From: Lobosporangium transversale
Taxonomy: Eukaryota > Mortierellomycota > Mortierellomycetes > Mortierellales > Mortierellaceae
Assembly (NCBI RefSeq): GCF_002105155.1
Contig: NW_019028996.1
Location: 411,001-475,000 of the forward strand
Length of the DNA: 64,000 nt
Direction: 5' to 3'
Translations under genes and position numbers: made by a program
Notes under the pieces: generated by a model
Told to the model about the DNA's origin: nothing
Database searches by the model: none
The model's input: only the letters and a program-made list of their open reading frames with translations
Shown here: positions 1 to 13,203 of the stretch, piece after piece
Layout of the letters: every line of letters begins with the position of its first letter
How positions within the stretch are numbered: the first letter of the stretch is position 1

Positions 1-2640
1 GCTTTGCTCACGGAAAACGAGATGAATCTTGTGTGAAGAGATGACAGCTTGTTGTTGGTGGGAAACCTATCAAGGCTTATGGCAATTACCAGCATGCTCT
101 AAGGGTCTCATTGATGCCCAATGACTCCACCGCTGTTCAGAGCAGCAGATCACAGATTATACCATATTCACCTTTCATGCCCTTATCGGCATCCAACCGT
201 GCTTTTTGTAGGCACTACTGTTTCCTCCGCAAAAGTTCGTCAAATCATGCTCAAAGTTCTGCTTCAATGCCGACTATCCGCATAAAGGAGACAGCTCAGT
301 CTCAATGGCATTGATCGTTTTTACTGTGCCGTCGGCGACCATGTCTTTGGAAGCACTAAGTCATCTCTGAAACTTAAAGTGAGGCTGGTTGACTGCTCCC
401 TCCTCTGTGATCAGATTTCGGAAAGTCAAACATTATCCGTGTTCACCCTCTGGAATATGTGCGTTTGCCTCGGCCAACATTTGCCGGTAGCCTAGCTTTA
501 ATGGACTCAGGGGGGTTCATTGACAGCCAGATACTAGACACACCATTCTAGGAGCGTGTAGTTGGATGATTGTTTCGAGCAAGCTTCAGTAGGTATTCTC
601 GAGCCGTGATGCTATTTCACATGACTCGAACCAGCTGATACTCAGTTAGTGAAATAAAAGGAACTTTCCTCATAGCTATGGGCACTGTTTCCCTCTTGTT
701 TCCGCTCGAGCGGTTGTGGACTAAGAAATTTCCCACGACGGATAGATTATCATCAATGGGATGTCGGGACTATCGGGAAAATCACGTCTTGAAAAATAAT
801 ATCGACGAAGTCCCGATTTTAACTGTGATGCTGTTGAAAGTAGAAATGCGGTTCCTGAGTATCGTGACCTAGTTCTCAAATGCTCTCTGTCTGTTTCCCT
901 CAGAAGATTTGTCTTTCAATCGTTTGATGAGATACAGGGCATCGGCTCCTCTGCCCACCATGGTTGCGAGATTTCCTGAGTATAGGAATCTCAGCAGACT
1001 TATTAGAAACCGTTTTGTGTGGATGTCATGCTGGTATTACTCTCGTCTCCCTTGTGCTGATCACCCCTTACTACTGGGTTATCGTCTTGTGCGGCTCGAT
1101 CGTGTGTGGAGGCCCTTTTGTAGATCATATCAAAAAAATGCCCTGCCAGAATCACTGATTGCGATTGTGCCGGTTTTCTCAATAAAGAATCCGATTAGGA
1201 ATTAGTACTTTCTTTTCGTATCCGCGGAGGCGCTGCTGACTTCTTTAGGATAGTTTGGACTCCTTTGAGCAGCTTTCCATCGCCTATAGAGTAGTCACTC
1301 CCGGAGGACCTCCTAATGTTTGCATCCAATGTCCCGACATCCATAGTTACGACCTGATGCTCTTTGGTCGGGCTACGGGGAGCGGACGCTTTGCTGAACT
1401 GGTCACGTCTACAGGGCGGTAATTGCGGTGAAGGCCTCAGTCGTAGGGACGGAGTTACTGCTTCAGGAACATCAATCTTTTGTGCTTTGTACGGCTAGTA
1501 CTTACACAGCTTGAAAGCTACAGAAACCTCATGTTGCTTCTTAAGCGAGCGTTCTCTATAGCTGTACCGAGATGGTTTTTTGACAATGCTGCTGGAGACT
1601 CTACTGCGAACGGCGATGCAGTGGATGGTCTGGGCGTCTATGTTGCAGGGCCAAGGACTAGGATGGTTGTTACTGGGCCGTACAAACATTGCCCAGCATA
1701 TCCTATCTGTCTTCAGACCTTTTCGATGTTGGCATAGGTGAGAGCGTCACTGTCGGGGTGAGGGCTACGTCGTCAGGACCGCAATCGCGTGTAACCTGAA
1801 CGTCCGTTTCTACTTCTTCAAGCACTTCAGTCCACCTTTGTTGCCGTAGATATCCCACCAGCGAGATGTGTGCTTGAAGAGAAAAGTGAAACGTCTTTTC
1901 TATGCTTTTTCTCGCTGTAACGTGCTGCTGTCCTGTTCTCGGCCGCAGTTGAGCAGCACAGCCCTGGAAGACATCCAGAGCGCAACGCAGTAGCGGCTTA
2001 CTATCTCTTGACTCTTTGTGCTGCAGAGTCGCGTGTTTCTCTAACACATCGACGCCGTCAGGGAAAGTCCTTCAAGACAATTAAGTGAAGTCTCTTGTCA
2101 ACGATCCCATTGACGATGTCGGTGGATGCCGTGCTTATTCGTCGGTATAAAGGGTGGATGCATGCTTGCAGACCAGCCCAAATTTTGCCAGAAGGATGAG
2201 ATAACATGGATGAGTATATTCTCGAAGGGTTGTACCCTTTCTTCCGCACCATTGGCCAGGACGTAGATGCTAACTGTGATGTCTGCTATGGTGCGAGACA
2301 GAGTCAAATGCAGAAAGGCTGTAATAATGATTATAGCAAACACGCTAAAATTCTTGCCTCGCAAACACACACATAAGCACCAGCTTATAAATACGTCGCA
2401 CTTTACGATTATGTCTTTGAGTGTTCAATTCCTTCATGTCAACGACCTGCTACTCTCTCATAATACGAAAAAGATAGAAAAGTGAGGGTCTTGGCACTGA
2501 TTTTTGCTACAGTCTGAGAGGACCTCTCACAAAGGATATAGTATGGAAATAGGCGACACTATCCTTCTGTCTTCGCGGCTTAACTATGACAGGCATAGAG
2601 TACATGGTGTCAAGAGTATATGACGATTTTTATGTTCGAT
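1..2640. other. Degraded, apparently non-genic DNA
   Basis: Open frames here are short (under about 115 codons), overlap on both strands and match no family I recognise. No long splice-compatible chain of coding exons is visible. The base composition is less A/T-skewed than the other intergenic stretches, and the many interrupted frames look like an old, mutated transposon body. That is inference. I see no terminal repeats, tRNA or convincing gene. Confidence 0.4.
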
Positions 2641-2855
2641 GTGGCGCCAACAGTGATTTTAATCACCACCCAAAATTTAAGTCATTGGTTGTTCCTGATA
2701 TAGTTCTAATCGGCTACAACTGATTAAAACCGGTGAAAGCTGGCTATAACCAGCGATAACTGGTCAACCGGTGGTGGTGCGGTTAACTTTAGATTTTGGT
2801 GCCACCAATGAAAAGAAACTCCCTGATTAAAAATGCTGGGTGGTAATCCCCTTGC
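2641..2855. repeat. Possible short inverted-repeat (MITE-like) sequence
   Basis: A GTGGCGCCAA motif near 2643 faces an imperfect inverted partner (GTGGCACCAA on the other strand, near 2800). CACCACCC near 2665 is similarly mirrored near 2845. Between them lie several AACCGGT and ATAACTGGT/ATAACCAG words. The ends are imperfect and no target duplication was found, so this is only a candidate. Confidence 0.2.
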
Positions 2856-3074
2856 ATGTTGAACATGAGTACATTGAGTCTAAACACGTTGAACTCGACT
2901 TTGGACCTCTTCTCAAGAGCATTTTATCGCCTGGACGAGATGTGAGCTTAAGAAAAGGAAGAAAGAAGAGACCAGTCCTCGAGCATGCAACATGATGTCA
3001 ATAAACAATAGAGAGGAACGGAAGTAATGGTTTCTTATAACTGTACATATTCTTTTTTTTTTTTTTTTTTTTTT

Positions 3075-6000
3075 TTATCTCGTAGCTACACCATTTGGCC
3101 CTCCAGGTGGGCTGACAATCGTTGATCCAAATAGATTGTCTTGACCTGGGTTATAGGTAAATCCTTTGAACTGCAATTGAACTGTCTCACTCAAGAATGA
3201 CTCTTCTACTACAGAATCCAACGGCTCCTCACTTGTAAATTCTTCGTCAAAATTGGATGTATCTGTTGCAGAGGAGACTGAAGGCTTAAATGGCGGTTGA
3301 AGCTTTTTAGCCATCAATAACGGGAACGAAATGGGCTTAAAGAATACATGCTGTTTAATAGCCAGCGATCCACTGTTACCGAGGCGCTGGTTCGGATCTC
3401 GTGTTAACAGTGCCATCAACAAGGACCGCGCATCTGATGAAACCTCATCTGGGAAACGGAGCTCATCCTGCAAGATCTTGCGATACATTTCATGGATGTT
3501 TTCATCATAAAACGGTGGTAGACCTGTCAACATCTCAAATAACAACACTCCAAGGGTCCACCAGTCCACTGTCTTTGTATAGCCCTGACCTAAAAGCAAT
3601 TCTGGCGCCAGATACTCGGGTGTGCCACAAAATGTGTTGGTTGTCTCAGTTTCAGTCATACCCAGTTTGCAGAGACCGAAATCACAGAGTGCAATATGAC
3701 CTGTGTAATCAAGCAAGATGTTTTCTGGCTTGAGGTCCCTGTACACAACATTGAATCCATGTAGGCACTCTAGTGCACATAGGAGTTCTGCAGCATAGAA
3801 ACGAGACCGCTCCTCACTAAAGCGGCCTTCGCGTTGAAGATGATGGAAGAGCTCGCCTCCATTGACGAATGCAAGGACAAGATATAGTTTTTCTGGTGAT
3901 TGAAATGAGAATTTGAGCGGTACAATAAATGGATTGTTGACTTGAGCTAGTACAGTTCGTTCTGCGAGCGTGTGATTGACTTCACTACGTGAGATAATGT
4001 GGGCTTTCCGAAGGATCTTCATTGCATAGATACGGGAAGTATCACGTTTGCGGACCTGCATGACCTATGAATAAAAAATAGAAAGGGCATTCCATCAGGA
4101 TAGGAAATGTAAATGTTAATTTATGATTTCTTCTATATTCCTGGATAATGTATATAAGAACCGGTAAAATAAAATACATACCTTCCCAAAACTGCCTTTA
4201 CCGATAACTTTTAGCAAGTCAAAAGAGTCAATGGTCAATGCGGTATTAGCCTATTTAAACAAATCGAATAGATAGAAAAGAAAACAACCGTTACTAAATT
4301 TGGTTTCGTTCTTAGTCTTTTAGAATCAAATCCCAATGTTTCTTTCATACATTTCTACGTCTGTATGCCAGCTGCACACGGACTCGTCCTGTACCACCTT
4401 GTAAAAGAAACCATTCGTCCTGCATGCGCTCCTCCCAGTGAGGCACTAGTTTGAGGTTGCCCAGGAACACATCATGATTCATACTATCGATTTCACCTGT
4501 TTTGGGATCCACGTCCATTGCATTAGTATCGGGGATACGGATATAAAGTGACAATACCACATCCGACTCCCTAGATACATCGCTATAATTGCGAAAAGAA
4601 AGAGAAGTGGAAAAGAGAATGTTAGATGAAAATGAAAGGAGTAGTTTGTTGAAATGTCTGATCTGAGTAAAAAATGGGCTATGTAACCATGGACTATAAG
4701 TGGTGAGGCTTTATATCTACACTATATATAACCCTCGGGGCTCCTATCGAGTAAGGTTGACATTACAGGGGGGCAATTGACAAACACACATTGACACACA
4801 CTCATAAATAAGAGGAGTAATGAAGAGGCTGAATTGTTATGAAGTATAAGAAATGTGAAATGATGCAAAACCCACATATGACGGCTTAACGATGTTTCTG
4901 ATGGATATCGTATGGAATGTGAGTCAAGATGAAATCGTTATAATAGTAGGTGGCATGAATAGTCTACCACGATATGATTTGTTGTTCCAAATTAATTTCC
5001 AAGCCCTTATTAAAATACAAATGTGCTTCTACGCACAGCTCAAAAGGTGAGAACAAAATGGGAAAGATAATTATAACCACGATATTCATCCCCATTGCTT
5101 CTTGTTGCTGTCGTTTTCTTTTCTGGTCTTGCCAGAGTAGCTGTAGCTTGAAAATGAATAACTGGCTATTGGTCGCCCAGTTGGCTGAATCAGCACCATA
5201 AACTTGTGTGCTTCTTTTCTCTCCCCATGATATACAAGTTAATTAGGGAACAATAATAACATTAATAATAAACTTGGAGCAGTATGACATTTCCTGGTTT
5301 GAAACTTACAAATTGGCTCTGTATTGCCAAACTGGATTTGATACTTCTCCTCCAAGAGCATCGATCAGGACTTCATTCTTGTCAAACTCTAGAACCGCAT
5401 AAGGTAACCACCATTTGCGTTGGTGCGACTCTCGATTACTGACAGCAGCCTGCTGCTGTTGTTGTTGGTCTTGTGGAATAAAAGGAGAGTTACCAGGGCC
5501 AGAAGGGATAGTCAACCCCCTTGCTTCTACGACTCGAATGATGAGTGTACCTGTTTTGGGAGCCCCTGATGATGTAGAAGTATTATTGCTGGTACTGTAA
5601 CTATTGTTGTGGTTGTAAATGTTTGAAGAGCTATTCTGGATGGCATTGCTGAGTGATCCAGCTGAGGAATATTGCAGATGTTGTGCTTGATGACCATTTC
5701 CTACAACAAAGCCGGTGGATTTGGGTGGAGAAGGTGACTTTATCTGCAAGGAGGATGTGAAATTGGCGGAAAGGGCTGCAGTTTCTTTTTCTCTTTCACG
5801 CTCTTTCTCCTTGTGCTCTGAATTTTGGAAAGAGATAAGAGACATTGAGTTAGAGAGAATGAGATAGAGAGGTTAAGTATCCCCAAGCCAAACATGCATG
5901 CGCAATGGGAAACATTTCATTAGCCACTATTGATAACACCAGGCATGGCACACATGGTACACACAGAGTACACAATAATCATCTTACAATACATAACAAT

Positions 6001-6288
6001 GTGTACAAGATAAAATCAATACACATCCTCAATCTCACACACAATGCAGAGAGTTGCATGGCGCGCTTTTTCTTTGCCCGCCTCCTTTGTTACTTTTATG
6101 TCTCTCAAAAACAAAAACGGAGACAAGACAGGCCGTTTTTTTTTGTGTATGTATGCCGTTGGGATGAAAAAAAAAAATAAGTGACTTTCATCCACACAAA
6201 CACTACTCAATACCTATTCCCTAACACCATGTTATTGTATATAAAAAAGCAAATTGACTGACTTACTCTTGGGATTCAACCAGGACAT
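3075..6288 (-). CDS. AGC-family serine/threonine kinase, Ypk1/Gad8 (SGK-like)
   Basis: Five exons on the minus strand: 6267..6288, 5310..5817, 4351..4582, 4182..4250 and 3075..4064, giving 606 aa. Exon 1 is only 22 nt and encodes MSWLNPK, matching the MSW start typical of Gad8/Ypk kinases. All introns are GT-AG and keep frame. A C2-like region (about 65-245) precedes the kinase domain (about 264-525). The Gly loop is GKGSFG, the catalytic Lys is about 293, and HRD appears as YRDLKPEN, followed by CDFG. The activation loop NTFCGTPEYLAPE carries the PDK1-site Thr, and the C-terminal hydrophobic motif FKGFTY (about 576-581) is the site TORC2 phosphorylates in this family. Expected roles are TORC2 signalling, membrane stress and sphingolipid control. 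The stop codon TAA is followed directly by a 24-nt A run (sense strand). It is divergent from the phosphatase at 6979. Confidence 0.93.
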
Positions 6289-6978
6289 GCTGAATCACGC
6301 TGTAGTAATGAACAATACAAAGAGTGTTTTCTTTTTTTCCTTTTTTATGAACTCTTGATGAGCAGAAGACACCGAGGTATGGTAAGTTGGAATGAAACAA
6401 TGAATGAATATAGGTTTCCTAGGTCTGCAATGAATGTAAGTTCTTTTTTATAAAAAAATTCGGAATGATTTGCAAGAGAGTAAGTGAAAGAAAGAAGGTC
6501 GAGAATAAGTTAGAAAGGAAGAATATGAACAATTGAAAAAGAAGGAGAAAAGCAGAGAAAAGCAGAAAAGAAAAAAAAGGAGCGAAAATAGAAGCAACCA
6601 AACGAGGAACTCAGGCACAGACGCAAAAAAAAATAAAAAAAGCGCGCGTGCTGTGTCCTGGCTGGGTCGCTGGCTCGCAGAAGGGGGAGAGAAGCGCACT
6701 GCATGCAGCCTGTCGTTGTTTGTCCAATGGTGTGTTTGTTGTTGAATACCATGCATGGATGATCCATGGTGGGGCTGGGCAAATCAAAATCATGCAAAAC
6801 AAAGTTATGCTTTTATTTAGCAACAAGTAACTAAATTACTAACCAAATTACTAACTAACTTACAGAATGAGACTTGCTTGAACCTTTCATTCGGATTCAT
6901 GGGTTACTTTGTAAAATCCTTCGTCATTACTCACTCACTTGTTCTTATTTTGTCTTATATTCTGTCTCCCACAACATC
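6289..6978. other. Divergent intergenic region
   Basis: About 690 bp between the start codons of the divergent kinase and phosphatase genes, so it should hold both promoters. It contains purine-rich/A-rich stretches around 6530-6640. Open frames here are low-complexity translations of those runs, and I see no gene. Confidence 0.5.
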
Positions 6979-8555
6979 ATGCTTAGACCTCTTGCTTTCT
7001 TGGCCTTGTTAGTCGTTTTGGTCATTTACTTGAAGCAACCCTCTTCAACTCGCCACCTTGACTCTCCTGCCGGCTATGAAAAGTCCAAAGCTGTCTATCT
7101 TAAAAACCAGCCTCAGAAAGCCTTTGTCCAGACAAAACGCACCGTCGCTGTCGGAGATCTGCACAGCGATCTACCTCAGACCCTAGCGGTTCTGAAGCTT
7201 GCTAAGGTCATTGACGACAGTGGCGACTGGGTCGGCGGAACTGACACGCTCGTCCAAACTGTACGCCACGCATTCCTTTTGGATTCGCCTCCTATCTTTT
7301 TGATGGCCTTTATTATATATATAGCTGTAAAGATCGATGTTTATGATCGGACTAACCTGAACCGTTGCCATCGGGCTTTCACTCTCATAGGGTGATCTTG
7401 TCGATCGTGGCCCAGATACAATTGCTGTTTACAATCTCTTTGATAAACTTCGCAAACAAGCTCAAGAAGCTGGAGGAAAGGTAACTCGATGTTTTACTCC
7501 TCAGTATGTATGAACAGAATTTGATTTTCGCACTGCTTGGGAATGTCAACTGACTCACTCCATTGGAAATGAATGTGCTTCACAGGTTGTCAATGTCTAT
7601 GGAAAGTAAGTTTTCATTTTTACTTTCAATGAATTAAAGGTTTTGAAGATTACGGGATGAGAACCTCATCGTCCTTGTAGCCATGAAGTCATGAACTTAG
7701 GTCAAGATCTGCGTTATGTAACAGAAGAAGACTTTGCTTCCTTCGGAGGACGCGTGAAACGTAAGGAAGCTTGGGATGTTCGGACGGGCTGGTTAGGTAA
7801 AATGATCTATCGAAACTTCAACATCACCTACATTCATCATGGACACACCGTTTTCAGCCATGGCGATATGGAGCCTGAGTGGGCACGTCTCGGAATCGAC
7901 ACCTTGAACCGCCTAGCAAGCGAAGCTATCTGGAACTCTAATTACCGGGCATCTATCTTTCAAAGCACAGGCAAGCCCTTTATTTCGTAGAAGGATATTG
8001 CCAAGGAGCAAGAAAATGCATACCAGAAATAGGCTTTCATAATGACTTTTTTTTTTTTTTTGAAAATTAAGGTCCTATCTGGAGCAGGTCGCATGCTTTA
8101 GAGGAAGGGGGTGAACAAGAGACATGCAAGAGGATCGAAGAAGTTAAAAAGACACTTGGGGTAATTCAAACTCATCATGGAGCATATTGTTAAAGGAAAC
8201 CTTGCTCATCTTACTGAAAGTCGTCCATCTTTTTTTTATTCTGCAGGTAAATCGTCTCATCTCAGGCCACACCCCACAATATGAAAATGGTAAAATCCTG
8301 TCGATCTGCAACGGAAGCTATATGGTTATTGATACTGGCATCAGTAGATACTATGGTACTTTGACGTGTTACTTCTTTATCTCCTGAATAACTGTTCTTG
8401 CAAGTTTTTTATGTTTGCATTTATCCCTGACTGGAGATAAAATCTTTTCTCTTGGTCAATTAGGTGGACATTTAGCTGCGCTTGAGATCTTGGAAGATGG
8501 TGATGGCAAAGAAACTGTCTTCGCATTATATCCAGGAGGAAAGCGACAGCTATAG
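6979..8555 (+). CDS. Calcineurin-like metallophosphatase (Shewanella-like PPP type), membrane-anchored
   Basis: Seven exons: 6979..7260, 7391..7480, 7586..7605, 7681..7970, 8072..8160, 8247..8355 and 8464..8555, giving 323 aa. The start at 6979 puts a hydrophobic signal-anchor at residues 3-18 (an in-frame upstream ATG at 6874 is possible). Metal-binding motifs appear in the canonical order: GDLHSD (59-64), GDLVDRG (95-101), GNHE (130-133, split across the exon 3/4 junction), SHGD (about 190-193) and SGHT (about 263-266). This fits a soluble or lumenal PPP-superfamily phosphatase of the bacterial-like SLP group. The physiological substrate is not evident. The intron 7971..8071 uses a GC-AG pair, with donor GCAAGC after a consensus CAG. 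Exon 3 is only 20 nt. Confidence 0.88.
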
Positions 8556-8701
8556 CAGTAACAACTATTCTTATTCTGCACATAGCATTGACATAAAAGA
8601 AAGTAACAACATAGGAGACTGGTACTTTTATGTACAAATTGAAATAAAAAAATACGATTGAGAAAAGACTAGATTATCACATATTGTAGCACACTAGTAT
8701 T

Positions 8702-10273
8702 TTAACGCGAAAAGCGCATCATGAAGGCGACAATCAGGCCTCCGATAACGACGCCCTCCATGAATCCAAGACCCCCGTTCGATTTGGCTTGAGCTTTCTT
8801 GGTTCGTTCTTCTTGGTCCTTCTTCCATGAAAGCAGTACACTGGTGATGTCCTCCACAATGCCACGGCGTAGCTCCTGAGGGTCAATCACAGGTGTGGAC
8901 CTGTCATGTTCAGCAGTGGAGACCTGTTTTGGATCGGCCATATCTGAGGTACTGATAATGGTAGTTGTAGTCGATAATTGATCCAGGCTATACGTGGCTT
9001 CTGGCTCTGTAGTAGTGGATGGGGTGTGAGGAATGGAATGTGAGGAATCTTCATCCGCTGGGGACGATGAAGAAATGAAGCAAAGGAATGTGAGAGAAAT
9101 GAAGCGGAGAGAAGGATTTGAAAAATAAAATAACTATAAACTCATAACTTACAGCTTGAGCTGGAGCTAGCAGGCACAGTCATAGGCATGGGCATAGGCC
9201 CATCTTTCTCAGGATCGTATCCATCTTCCCAATTCATTTCATCAATACGACTAGCACGGAGCGTCTCGCGTCGGAGCATCCCCACAGCCTTGAGGATCAT
9301 GGAACGCCACTTGAGGTTGATTTGCATGCGCTCTGTAATGTAGACATCGTTGATCGTAGAATGTGAGCGACATTTGGGATATATTAACAAATCTGTTATA
9401 CCCTGTTGTTTTCTCTTCCTAGAATAGGACAGAATAATTTACCTAAATCTTCCTCGCGCAGGTCAATAAATTGTGCTCCAGTCAAGTTAGCACTCTACAT
9501 GAGGAAAAAAAAAAAAAAAAAAAAAAAACTGCGTTAATATCTAATAAATAAAAGCATAGCATTGCATAGCGCAGCATAACAGGCGTAGCAATTTTTTTTT
9601 TTTTTTTTTGATACTTTACCTGTCGGAAATATCGCCCTAGATCCTCAGTGATAGCTCGTGGATAAAGCCGCAAAGTATAGGCTAAATACTCAGCTACATG
9701 GCTACTCGTCCAGGATCTCACGTCTGACGGGAGATCCGGATAGGGCGTTTCATCTAGGATCAATGTCGTCGTAGTCGCTGATCGAGCTGGCTTCGTGAAT
9801 TTATTACCATTGACTCTAGCATCTTTCCAAGGTGATGTCGGAGGCGATGGCATGTATGAGTCAAGTTCTGGGTGAGTAGGCATTGAACCTGGCTTCACCA
9901 TCGGTGTTGAAGAGAATGGCTTCACAGGTAAGCTATTTCGTCGTGCATTACTCCTACTATTACTTCGTCCCCATTGCCTTTGTCCCTGACTCTGAGGGAT
10001 ATTGATGGGCTGAGGAGGGTACGTTGTTGTGGGTGATGTTGCGTCACTATGTTGTTGAGGACTGAAGTATTCATCGGAGGGGGACATGAGAGGTGGATAG
10101 ACATAAGTCTTTGGGGCGCTGATCGCTTCAGATGGATAGTTCAGAGGTACATTGACCTTTTTGTAGTAAAATGATGCTCCTCCTATGGCAGTGGGGGATT
10201 GATCTGTTTCGTTGAGATTATTATTGTGAAATGTATCTGAGGAGGTCGATAGAGATGTGATGATCGGATCCAT
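8702..10273 (-). CDS. SAM-domain protein with C-terminal membrane anchor
   Basis: Four exons: 9620..10273, 9443..9494, 9153..9392 and 8702..9057, giving 433 aa. The N-terminal 180 residues are Ser/Pro-rich and probably disordered. A sterile alpha motif domain spans about 184-275, recognisable from the DVRSWTSSHVAEYL start, the LTGAQFIDLREEDL core and the ERMQINLKWRSMILK end. The predicted splice into exon 3 adds about 20 residues inside the domain, so that acceptor is the least certain one. A second low-complexity linker leads to a basic-flanked hydrophobic segment (about 413-431, GVVIGGLIVAFMM) at the extreme C terminus, typical of tail-anchored proteins. SAM domains mediate protein-protein or oligomer contacts; the partner is unknown. 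Confidence 0.8.
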
Positions 10274-11406
10274 ATTGATAAAATGAAATATTGGATATTA
10301 GAAAGATGCAGGTTTTTTTGTGGTTAAAAATAAAGGAAGAAAAGGGTCATGAAACTAAGGTCATTAACAAAGAGACGTGAGAGAAAGAGGAATAGTTCTC
10401 TAGGTGACAAAGAAAGGATACAAGGGTAAAAGAGTGAAGAGGTATGGATGTGAGCGAAAGTGTGAAGGAACAATGAGGAAAAAAAAAAAAAAAAAGAAAG
10501 AAAGACATTGCTCGATGGATATAAAAAATTCCAACATGGGTAGTTGTTCAACTGACAAGCTGAGCCATTACACATTCGCCCCTTTTTCTTGGACCAAGTG
10601 ACCACCGCGTAATTATGGACGAAGGGACGAAGGAGTCAAAATGCATGTATAATAATCTTTGTCTAACCACCCCTATTCTTGTCTTTACTCATACGCACCT
10701 CCCTGTCATGATTTGTCTCTTTTTCCCAAGTCCCTTTTACATCACATAAATCATCAGGGACCATACACAGAGAGCACAAACCTCTAGGGCTACGCCAATG
10801 AGAAAACGGTGTGCCTGAGACGCCCATCGCATAACATGCATTATATTTAGAGGCCCTAATTACCTATATATATATATATGATACGTACTATAGTTTTTTT
10901 GTTGTTTTTTTTATTTTTTTTATTTTTTAACAAGGACCAAGAGTCAATCCTATTGCTGCAGTTCTCAATCATCAAAAATTTATTACTTTCCAAGCGCTCT
11001 ATAACCAATTCCGCCTGCTGTCGGTAGTTTGCCGCTCGACGTTGTCCCTGATGAGAACAAAGAATTCATCCCTGCTACACGTGTGCCTACCTGTTCCGCT
11101 ATCTCGAACTCTTTTCTTTATACGTTCATGTTAATGGAAATCATTTAATACTTTCAATAACTTAATATATAAAATATTATAAAGTAACTTATTTTCAGTA
11201 AGCAATACGTTATTTATCATTATTATTTTTATAATAGTTTGCTCTCTAAACGAACAACGCTATAAAACTGAAGAACTATCCAGTCTAAAATGTACTCCAT
11301 GCCCCACCCTCAAGAGAGGATCGCTTTACAGTCACCATAAGTCTAGTCACGTTCCCTCGGTAAGCCTTTCGGGTGCCGCGACTATTGCTACGGTTCATCA
11401 CCGTGT
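10274..11406. other. Intergenic, A/T-rich
   Basis: Upstream region of the SAM-domain gene followed by A/T-rich DNA with a (TA)n stretch near 10868 and T-rich runs at 10893-10930. No gene, tRNA or clear terminal repeat is visible. Confidence 0.5.
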
Positions 11407-13145
11407 TTAACGTCGAAAACATACTGTTACAGGAAAGAAATCGCCCCCATCCTTTCCATGGTTGTCAATTGTCACTGTCTTAACAAGCTCTGCAACAGAA
11501 CCTTGTCTGCAGCGGATGGGTCTAACGTAGGTCCTGGACAGCACCTGTCGTGATGCGCATCCATTGCCGTACCACAAGGACAAAAGCCTTCTGCTTTTTT
11601 TTTTTTTTTTTTCTTTGATAACAAGGACCCTCAGGGTCATGGGATTTATTTTCTACACTCTATGAACAAAATGCTCCAGAAACTATAGTCAATAAACAGC
11701 TATTACTGCGCAAACGACAAGAACCGCTGTATCCATGATTTCATAAACCCTGACCGCCGTGGTTGGTACTCAAAGTCCACCTTTCCGACGTGGCCTGTTG
11801 CGCAACGCGACAAATTATCCGCTATCCATAGTCATCAAAAACTTCATTCCACCTAGCCGCTCCATCACGTCCAGTTTGGTTTTCCCAAGGTAACTGTCCC
11901 GGACTCGGTCATCCGCGATCTTGTAGATCTCTTTTACATTCAGCTTCTGTCTTTGTCTGAGGGAAGGGACAAGGAAATCATTGCTACTACGTCTGTGCTC
12001 CCCAACACAGTTGCGTCCTCTAGCGCGTTTGCTCATAGCAGTGATTCCACGAGCCTTTTCCCATTCAACGGTGACTTTACACCGTTTGTTCCAGATTTCT
12101 GTACGACCGAATTCCTCTATGGCCTTGACGAAGCGCCCTGCCATATATGTAGCTATCCTTGTTGTTGTCTTGAAGCCAACTTTCCAACTCTGAGCAATGG
12201 ACTTGGGCGTAAGTCCATGGTAAATGTCCTGCACAGACCAATCTGGTGTGTGCTCTCTCTTCCTCATCATCGCCGTTCCTATCACCATGGCGTCGTACTT
12301 CTCGCACACCATCGATATGCATCTCCAGAGTTTTCCAAATGTAGTCCTCCTCTGCCGCAGTAAAAGTTGGCTCTTTTGTCCTTGGTGGGTCTACACCTCT
12401 CTCCCTGGCCCTTTGTGCTTGCTCCTGCACTGCTTTCAACTCTTTCCCCTATCACATTCACATTTTGGATTATCTCCTTCCACTTCTCGGCCTGAGTCTC
12501 CATCGTCCTTGGACATCTCCAGATGTGCGATGTGTCTTCATCCTCTGTCCCACACACTCTGCAGTTGCCGTCTTCATAAAGGTCCAGCCTCCAGTGTCTC
12601 ATATATGACTGTAGGCAACATTCCATGGAGTTTCTTGATTCTGTGCGCTCGCTTTTGGCAGTCCGCTGGGCTGGCGAAGAGTCCTTTCGGTAGGTTGCTA
12701 TCATGAACAATGTTCATAGTAGCTCGCCAATCAATTTTTGTCCAATCCTTAACATGCTCCTGCGTCCTGTTCTGGACGATCCAAGTGTGATGTGTACGAG
12801 TTGTTGACTGTAACTTAAGGATCTGCCTTAAGTCATCTTCCGCTGGTACACCGTTGAACTTTGCATGGCAGTACATGTCATTATGCTCCGTTATGTTGAT
12901 ATCCCATAGCTCGCCATAATGTCCATGTTTTGCTGCTTCGTCCGCTTCTTCGTTCCCTCGGTTGCCGGCATGTCCTTTGACCCACTCGACCGTGACTTCC
13001 GATCCTTGTTGAATAAATGCGTTGTGTATAGCTGCCCACCATACTGCATACGGTGATCTAATACGTTGTCGCAACATGACGTCCAGGCAGGACGGGGTGG
13101 GTTTGAGGGTACCACTATAGGTATACCTCTGGTCCTACCTACCAT
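11407..13145 (-). pseudogene. LINE-type retrotransposon relic: RNase H and Cys-rich C-terminal region
   Basis: Reading the minus strand from about 13080, an RNase H fragment is clear, with the motif VKGHAGNRGNEEADEAA. It is followed in shifted frames by a Cys/His cluster (CRVCGTEDEDTSHIWRC, near 12530) of the kind at the C terminus of non-LTR reverse-transcriptase polyproteins. At least three frame changes separate the readable pieces (13077-12574, 12710-12282, 12439-12077, 12312-11815), and no reverse-transcriptase core is present. The copy is therefore 5'-truncated and dead. A T run at 11597-11614 could be the plus-strand image of a poly(A) tail. Its 5' edge lies about 60 bp upstream of the tRNA-Leu gene. 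Confidence 0.7.
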
Positions 13146-13203
13146 GACGTCACTTGTTATAGGACGTGAGCTTAAGTTGCCTCGATTTAGGACACATTTA
13201 GAA

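Noticed and set aside
1-2600. Several ORFs of 60-115 codons as genes
   Set aside because: Overlapping on both strands, no recognisable domain and no consistent splice structure.
3053-3076. A run right after the kinase stop as evidence for a retrocopy
   Set aside because: The gene keeps four introns, so it is not a processed copy; the tract is one of many in the window.
6448-6826. Several overlapping Phe/Lys-rich frames between the kinase and phosphatase
   Set aside because: Translations of a purine-rich promoter stretch; no domain, no splice logic, both strands equally open.
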